Below are positions 57,762 to 64,000 of a DNA stretch of 64,000 bases, piece after piece. A program made the translations under genes and the position numbers. The notes beneath the pieces were generated by a model that was not told the DNA's origin, ran no database searches, and saw only the letters and a list, made by a program, of their open reading frames with translations. Location of the stretch: assembly GCA_032622095.1 (NCBI GenBank), contig CP136061.1, forward strand, positions 259,688,077 to 259,752,076. Direction: 5' to 3'. Each line of letters opens with the position of its first letter. The stretch's first letter is position 1. The stretch comes from Siphonodentalium dalli. Lineage: Eukaryota > Mollusca > Scaphopoda > Gadilida > Siphonodentaliidae.

Positions 57762-58449
57762 ACGTGGGCGTGGCGCGGCCGACGCGGTTATATAGCGAAT
57801 AAACTTTTTGTCATCGCCGCGAGAGTGTGTCGCTTTCACATGGCAGCGGCAGAATAATTATAAACGCCCGAAGTATTGTGTTTCAAAACATAATTTCTAG
57901 AATGGAGGCAGTGTCTGGTGACACACTTGTTATAATATCGCTGGAATATTTGTATCGACTACGAAAAAAGAGAAATAGAAGGTTTTCGGTACACCCAATT
58001 AATAAGAAGATATATTTACATGGTGTATTTAATCATTTATACCGTGAACTCTATTCAGATGAGGACAAATTTATACAATATTTTAGAACGTCAAGGGAAC
58101 AGTTCGCACGGATACTTGTCTTCATCGAAGGTGATATAAAGAAAGAATACAGGGTGCGGAAGCCAATCAGCCCACAACAAAGACTTGCGATATTTTTGGG
58201 GATTTCCCTTAAATTTTAGGTAGTATACTACAACACCCGATGAATAGGTGTGGAATGCTTTGATCTGACAGTGATTCGTCTCGCGATCGCTCTGCAAAAT
58301 GGCTCACGGTTCCATTGAAAATAATCGCGCCGCTCATTAAAAATGTCGCCGCGCGTGGATTGGCTGCGCCGCGCCAATGTGTAAGGTCCCGTGCGTCATG
58401 ACGGCACAAACTCGATCGTCCGGCCGCGTCGGCCGCGCAGCGCCCATGT
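57762..58449 (+). mobile_element. Internally deleted PIF/Harbinger element
   Basis: Roughly 26-bp imperfect TIRs (GGGCG..GCGCGGCCGACGCGG) enclose a transposase N-terminus and short flanks. At about 690 bp it has lost the catalytic DDE part, an intermediate between an autonomous element and a MITE. A TAA lies next to the right end, but no clear duplication is seen at the left. Confidence 0.7.
57902..58219 (+). pseudogene. PIF/Harbinger transposase (HARBI1-like), N-terminal fragment
   Basis: The reading frame is open from 57827; the Met at 57902 (MEAVSGDTLV) is the likelier start. It encodes RRFSVHPINKK, then GVFNHLYRELYSDEDKF, YFRTSREQFARIL and KPISPQQRLAIFLG. This is the order of conserved blocks in the N-terminal region of Harbinger/HARBI1 nucleases, ahead of the DDE domain. 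It then runs into ISLKF and a stop where the family continues with a helix and the first catalytic Asp. All catalytic residues are therefore absent, and the protein cannot be a transposase. A retained frame of over 100 codons suggests recent loss or residual function. Family assignment comes from memory of the family pattern. Confidence 0.8.
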
Positions 58450-59360
58450 TAACGTTATAGCTGTAAACATACATTTCTACAGCTGTTCCACGGCCCTGAT
58501 TTCCACAAATTTATGTCTGTAATAGGTCAGTCGTCGACCGAATAATGCAACTTCTATTTTTATTTTCGGGATTCCAGTTTCTGTCATTGTAATGCAGTTT
58601 GTCGTGTATACTTGCACATTAAATTTGTTATTGATTATTGGAATAAATTGCAAATGGAAAATTATATACTTAAAACAGAGATTTGATCATCTAGCCAGTG
58701 TCAGCTGCAGTCACCGCGTTAGAGAATGTCTTGATGTGCATATATATATATACGCATCTTTTTCCACATATCATTGTGATGCGGGTAATGTAATTATGGC
58801 ACATGTATGAATGCTGAAGCTTTTTGGACACTTTATTTAGCGAGTGTTGAGTGATTTTCTGAGATTGTTGGTGCTTTTCGTTACAAGCTTACATACGCAC
58901 CATTTGTCTGTCTTATCATTCTGTTATTGATGTTTTATTAAACTTTGCCATTGGAAACAAAACTTGTGTTGCCGGGGTGGCGAGTCCCAAAAAAAAAAAA
59001 AAAATTCCCACAAATTTCAACGTTCTATCCTGGAATATTTCCTGCATGACCCACCCCCCCCCCCGCCGCAACATGAACATTTGTCAGTTGTATGAACGAA
59101 CCCTTATGACATGTCGTAAATAATGTCACATTCCGCAACAGACTACCTTGCTCTCGCTCAACACCAACGTTAGGAAATTCCAACGGTTGAAAAAAAATGT
59201 CTAGGAGGAGGGGGGGGGGGGGGGGGTTGGGGGGGGGGGTTGAAGGTATCATCGTTGAGAAGTTCGTTTGACCACGTGACTATAGGCACTAGTCTTTGCA
59301 TCTATTCCAAGCGATTGCTATCACTAAATAATCCCAAACCCAAATATAATGCTATAATAA
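58450..59360. other. Spacer with homopolymer tracts
   Basis: C run at 59053, A run at 58988, and G-rich stretch at 59206-59240. No gene was recognised. Confidence 0.4.
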
Positions 59361-59373
59361 TTATGGTGGGTAC

Positions 59374-59842
59374 CAGGCCTGACTATTTGATGCCGGACAT
59401 TTGCAGAATGCGGTCCCAGATGGTATATTTAGTGACGCTATACCCCGCACAGTGGTCTAGTATCACCAAATTCACCCTCTGGGACCTCATTCTGCATGGC
59501 CTCGCCTGACATGGGAGACCTTGGCACAGATTTAAGTTCCCAGATGGTGAAGATAGTGATATGCACCCATTGGGCACCTCGAGAATGCATTGTGTCGTCT
59601 GCCAATTTGTGGGTAGATAGAAACTAAACTAATAAAGACAAAGAAACTTTCCAAAGAAGTTTATAAAGAAACTAAAAAAGTTTTTTTGGTAATAATGATA
59701 CTGTCCAGAGAAGATGAGACCAAAGCAGAATGGGGTCCCATGTGAGTTTAGTGATGCTAGATCGCTGTGTGATGTAGCGTCACTAAATTCACCTTCTGGG
59801 GACCTCATTCTGTAAATGTCCGGCACAATAGTTTAAGGCCTG
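59374..59842. mobile_element. Full-length hAT-like MITE with near-perfect 8-bp duplication
   Basis: CAGGCCTGACTATTTG and its inverse are the ends. GTGGGTAC (59366-59373) and GTTGGTAC (59843-59850) differ at one base. Each end carries its own palindrome (GCAGAATG..GGTCCC with its mirror), so both TIRs are themselves foldbacks. Confidence 0.85.
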
Positions 59843-59859
59843 GTTGGTACAATGAACAT

Positions 59860-60650
59860 CTTAAAGATGCTCACACGAATGTTAAAGCGACTCATGGACT
59901 TCCAAGATGGTTCATTCGGAATATCATAAAAGTCTGTGAAACAACTATCAGCATCAAATCAGGATTTGATAACAAACAATATGTAATCGGGGTTCACGAT
60001 TGGATGGCTAGTGGCATCTAATCGCGAGCACGGGTGGCACGTGATGTTCGATTGAATATCAGAATGTAGGGTATCATATAATCCCATATCCCATAATATG
60101 TCAAATATAGCGAATTATCGAAATATGAAAACCCAAACCTCCCCAAGCCCACCCACCCTATAGAAGAATTTGACTTATATTTCACCAGAGTTGATCTATT
60201 GTGGTGTTGCAATTTCTTATACAAATCGACGTTATTTCGTAAAGGTACATTCTTTACAGATTAAATATGATAGTCAATCGAAACCACGCGTACCACCCAA
60301 TCGCCATCGTATCGTGAACCCCGATATGTTATCTTTTGGTAGTCAAGCGTGTGCGTATTAGGTGCATCAAATACATGAAAAAATAGATCGACTTTATTCT
60401 TATCCGAGATTTCCCAAGACAAAATTATTGCTAATTACTATGTCAGTGGAATTACCGATAAAATCTGATAAAATTGCAATTAATCCAATAAGATACAAAA
60501 GTTTAATCAAAACTTGGCGGTGAACATTTAAAAACATTCTGAAAATCACATTTAGACTAAAATATTTGAACTTACGACCCGATGAGCGATTATTGTTGAC
60601 AAATCACTGAAACATAACAATGGTTTCAACTCACAAAATGTAGTTATTGG
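59860..60650. other. Spacer, nothing recognised
   Basis: No exon, array or TIR was identified. TTGTTAAAG-like scraps near 59860 and 60850 are shared. Confidence 0.35.
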
Positions 60651-60657
60651 AGAGCTA

Positions 60658-60752
60658 TCAATAATTAATATATGAACAAAGTCAATAATTAATATATGAA
60701 CAAAGTCAATAATTAATATATGAACAAAGTCAATAATTAATATATGAACAAA
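60658..60752. repeat. 24-bp tandem repeat, 4 copies
   Basis: CAATAATTAATATATGAACA repeats with a 24-bp period. Confidence 0.95.
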
Positions 60753-60888
60753 GTAATCTATTTATCCATGCTTCTCTTAATAGTGATAACTTTTACAGAC
60801 TTTTATAATTGTTGCACGTTTACCCATTGTGAGTGCCTTGGTTCCCTTTAAAGATAATCACACGAACAATATATGGCCCGAATGTTAA

Positions 60889-61672
60889 AGGACCACTTAA
60901 TAGTCGAATCACACGATCACATTTTATATAAGAACATATTCCATAGTATATACCATTTGACAGAAGAAGCTCCAAAACATTGTATATATAATCAACTTAT
61001 CTGGTCGATATAAACTGTCAATGTCAAGGTACTAACATGGGTTATGTGTTTATATGTACTCAATCCGATTAAGCACCCCTAAATTACTATTTCTTTGGCT
61101 TCGGGGGTAAAAAATATTTGATTCGAGTCGAGGAACCCACACACCAAAGCTCAGAGTGATCAGATATCGATTTTTGAAGTGGTTATTATTGTTAATAACT
61201 AACAACTTGATTTTAGAGTTATCCATCTTACACCCGCAATTTGTCTGTTTGGCCACGAGGCAGACTAAATTACTGGCCCAAATCTCGAGAAATTAACGAA
61301 CTTCAAAAATCGATATCTGATCACTCTGAGCTTTGATGTGTGGGTTCCTCGACTCGAATCAAATATTTTTTACCACCGAAGCCAAAGAAATAGTAATTTA
61401 GGGGTGCTTAATCGGATTGAGTACCTTTAATTTCGATCTGATCTATACTGCCAGTTTATCATTCTCAAAGAAAGGGAAACATTCTATCTCAAAGTTGTGA
61501 ATTATGATGCATTCTGGTTTATGTGACGCGGAAGTTTTGGGGTACTCCCCAGACCACAGCTGTCACATATTCTGGTGGAATTGATATATTTTTGGTTCCT
61601 CTTCCAAATGGTATATAATAAGGAATATGTTGTGTATAATGTGATCTGGGCATTCAACATTTAAGTGGGCCT
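60889..61672. mobile_element. Inverted-repeat element carrying a nested MITE
   Basis: GATCACATTTTATATAAGAA then CATATTCCATAGTATATACC on the left (60914-60957) are matched inversely by GGTATATAATAAGGAATATG and ATGTGATCTGG on the right (61610-61650). GGACCACTTAA/TTTAAGTGGGCC lie outside. The 61051-61430 MITE is inside. A solo arm lies at 54225-54345. Confidence 0.7.
61051..61430. mobile_element. AAAGGTACTCAA MITE, copy 4 (near palindrome)
   Basis: GTACTCAATCCGATTAAGCA and the following CCCCTAAATTACTATTTC through GATATCGATTTTTGAAG are mirrored almost perfectly on the right, ending GAGTACCTTTAA. This is the best-preserved copy of the family. Confidence 0.88.
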
Positions 61673-61862
61673 GTATTCAAGTCCTCTACTGAACTCAATT
61701 TCTGGATGTCGATGGAATGTATGGAAAATGAGCTTCTGTCTCACAGAAAAAAAAACATCAGGATAAAATACATGTATATACATAAACTCATAAGTTAGCA
61801 TCAAAAAGATGTATATATATCAAATATATACCATATTCATTTAAAGATAATTGGTCGCAATG

Positions 61863-62230
61863 CAAGCCTGCGCATATAGTGTGTCTGTCGTTTGCAGAAT
61901 GAGGTCCCCAGATGGTGAATTTAGTGACGCTATCCCGCACAGCGGGCTAGCTTCACCAAATTCACCATCTGGAGACCTCATTCTGCTTAGGCCTCATCTT
62001 CTGGGAAGTATCTATAGTCTCAAATTAACATTGTATTAGTTAATATTTCGTTTTTGGGAAGTTTCTATATCCGATAATTTGCAGAAGATAAAATGCATAC
62101 TCGAGGCGAACATCATCAACTTCAATTGGGTAACTTCAATTTGATCCCAGGTCTCCCATGGCAGTTGAGATCTAAGCAGAATGAGGTCCCCAGTGGGTGA
62201 ATTTGGTGACAATAGCCCACCGCCCGTGAC
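61863..62230. mobile_element. hAT-like MITE, right end truncated
   Basis: CAAGCCTGCGCATATAGTGT, then the palindrome GGTCCCCAGATGGTGAATTT with its mirror, and the same middle as 59374 (GGGAAGTTTCTATAT, CAGGTCTCCCATG). The last palindrome stops at GACAATAGCCCAC. Confidence 0.75.
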
Positions 62231-62694
62231 AGCTTTCGCACAGTGTGAACATTTAAAATTGATATTTGGTCAAAACAGAACTATAAAAGCCACACATAGG
62301 GTTCGCAATTTTAAAACATTATCAGTTATATACCGCTGGTTAAGTGGTGGTGCTAATTTACTATGATGCGGGTGGGTCCTGGTAAATTACTGTGATGCTG
62401 GTAAGACAAACTGATGTTGTTAAGAAAATTAACTTTTTGTATAAAGTTATTATTTTTGAGGTATTTGGCTAAACCTCGCAGGCGTTATGCAAAAACAATC
62501 AAGTATAACACAAAATACATGAAACGTAGTCCCAGTTCTCATTTTCAATCAAATATGGTCATACAATTGTTGAAAGGAGGCACCAACAGAGGCACAATAC
62601 TCAGAAAGACTTGAAAGCATGGAAGTTTGTTCAAAATGCCGACGATAATCGGTTCAGATTTACATCTGTGGAACTATGGTTCAGGTTTGATATA

Positions 62695-62937
62695 GGACGT
62701 TGCGTTTAGTGTGCCTGTCATTTGCAGAATAGGGTGGATTTAGTGATGCTAACGCACTATGCAGGATAGCGTCACTAAATTCACCCTCTGGGTACCTCAT
62801 TCTGCTGAGTTGTGAGCAGAATGAGGTCCACAGAGGGTGAATTTGGTGATACTAGCCCGCTATGCGGGGTAGCATCACTAAATTCACCCTCTGGGGACCT
62901 CATTCTGCAAATGACAGACACACTATACTCAGGCTTG
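62695..62937. mobile_element. hAT-like MITE, internally deleted
   Basis: Two palindromes of the family (62724-62803 and 62818-62910) are separated only by GAGTTGTGA. The right end is CTATACTCAGGCTTG. It is either two solo arms or a copy that lost its middle. Confidence 0.75.
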
Positions 62938-62981
62938 GTTGGGGCTTTTCCCAAGATGACGTAATAAAAGGTTTCCAAACA

Positions 62982-63241
62982 TCCATTACCCTACAGGGAG
63001 CGCCACACATATATAGAAGCATATAGAAGAGTGTCGTCTGCTCATGTTTGTCTGGGGCTCTCTATGGGTGAAATTATAAAATTGTTAAAGAATACAAGAA
63101 CAAATTATTAAAATTGTAAAAAATTGTTAGGCCAATGCATTCTCTTATATATGCGAGGCGACCTATGGTCGACTCGCATATATAAGAGAATGCATTGGCA
63201 CAGGGTAAAAAAAAATCCCGACTTCCGACTGGATTTGATAT
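62982..63241. mobile_element. Hairpin element, left end missing
   Basis: It holds the CACACATATATAGAAGCATA middle segment, one complete hairpin (63130-63200) and the right arm AAATCCCGACTTCCGACTGG of the 56877 family. Confidence 0.8.
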
Positions 63242-63249
63242 GTAGGAAA

Positions 63250-63454
63250 TGTGTGTGAGAATATCACATTTATAAAACAACAGGATGCAGATGAATACAA
63301 ATGTCTCCCAGACTGCGATGTGTATAATCTACACATGTATAATGAATACTGTCGCCTGTATTCTATGTTACAAACGTTGTTGTGTTTCGCTTGGGGAAAT
63401 TGTCAACACGGCATTGACCTCCGATATCGCAATTTAAATATAGGCAATCATTAA
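63250..63454 (+). CDS. Unassigned Cys-rich ORF, possible exon
   Basis: A 67-codon frame (MCENITFIKQQDADEYK, then CLPDCDVYNLHMYNEYC) ends at TAA 63452-63454, just outside a MITE arm. Spaced cysteines with the CLPDC motif recall the extracellular Cys-rich region of DEG/ENaC channels, but one short motif is weak evidence. A TGTAG just upstream (63239-63243) could be an acceptor. It may be chance. Confidence 0.2.
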
Positions 63455-63593
63455 GTTGTGTTTGTAATTATTATCGGCGTTTAAAGAGACTAAATTTCGC
63501 ATTGTAATCAGCTGTTGCGTGCACAACAAATGAAATAGAGCCCAGTTTGAGACATGACCAATGGAATGAAGGAAATCCAACCATTAACCCTTT

Positions 63594-63983
63594 ACCCAAC
63601 AGAACGGCCCTGTGCCAATGCATTCTCTTATATATGCGAGTCGACCATAGGTCGCCTCGCATATATAAGAGAATGCATTGGCTTAACACATTAAAAATTA
63701 TAAGATTGTTAAAGAATGTAAGAAAAATGGTAAAAAGTGTTAAAAAAAGATTTTTTTTTAGGCCAATGCATTCTCTTATATATGCGAGGCGACCTATGGT
63801 CGACTCGCATATATAAGAGAATGCATTGGCACAGGGCATAACTATAACCACCACAATGTGTTCATTGAGCCGGTTCCAATGATATCCATATTTGTATGGT
63901 TTTATTGAGACAGACCCAAGATATTTTAGGCTGTTGAAGCTTTATTTGGCCGGTTTTGGCCGGTTTGTTGGGTAAAGGGTTAA
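63594..63983. mobile_element. piggyBac-like MITE with two hairpins, copy 4
   Basis: TTAA at 63594-63597 and 63980-63983, with CCCTTTACCCAACA ends. Two complete hairpins are at 63614-63683 and 63762-63831. This is the cleanest full-length copy (390 bp). Confidence 0.92.
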
Positions 63984-64000
63984 TACAGAAATCAAACATG

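Overview
This is nuclear DNA from an animal, most likely a bivalve mollusc. The phylum-level guess is an inference. It rests on spliceosomal introns, the many TACATGTA-type words, and non-autonomous Helentron-like elements with tandem-repeat cores of the kind described from bivalves. There is no prokaryotic gene organisation, and I found no tRNA, rRNA or CRISPR array.

One host gene can be recognised with confidence: NF-YB, the histone-fold beta subunit of the CCAAT-binding factor NF-Y. It lies on the + strand in exons at 1147-1289, 7144-7211, 8414-8543, 16646-16727 and from 19597 on. The first exon(s) with the start codon are not seen. The four upstream exons join in phase and give the complete conserved domain. 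Nearly every internal splice junction abuts a minisatellite. A 65-bp repeat lies before exon C. A C-rich repeat copies the exon C end and its 5' splice site about 18 times. A 64-bp repeat (14 copies) leads into exon D. A 54/59-bp repeat (12 copies) expands the last coding exon and shifts its frame. Two more tandem duplications follow exon B, and a 21-bp array sits in the last intron. The 8.1-kb intron between exons C and D also holds a three-level nest: a Helentron-like element inside a PIF/Harbinger-like element (TTA target duplication) inside an hAT-like MITE.

From about 20.6 kb to the end I see no confident host gene. The sequence is layered mobile DNA: TTAA-bounded piggyBac-like MITEs, several with paired near-perfect hairpins; TA-flanked palindromic MITEs; hAT-like MITEs with 8-bp duplications; Harbinger-like elements, one keeping a transposase N-terminus; and several Helentron-like families. 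The largest is a 5.9-kb Helentron-like element (39302-45159) whose core is a satellite with a 1,768-bp higher-order repeat. A 1.6-kb array of an 18-bp unit (37356-38990) creates long spurious ORFs on both strands. Most long ORFs in the window are products of tandem arrays and are not listed as genes.
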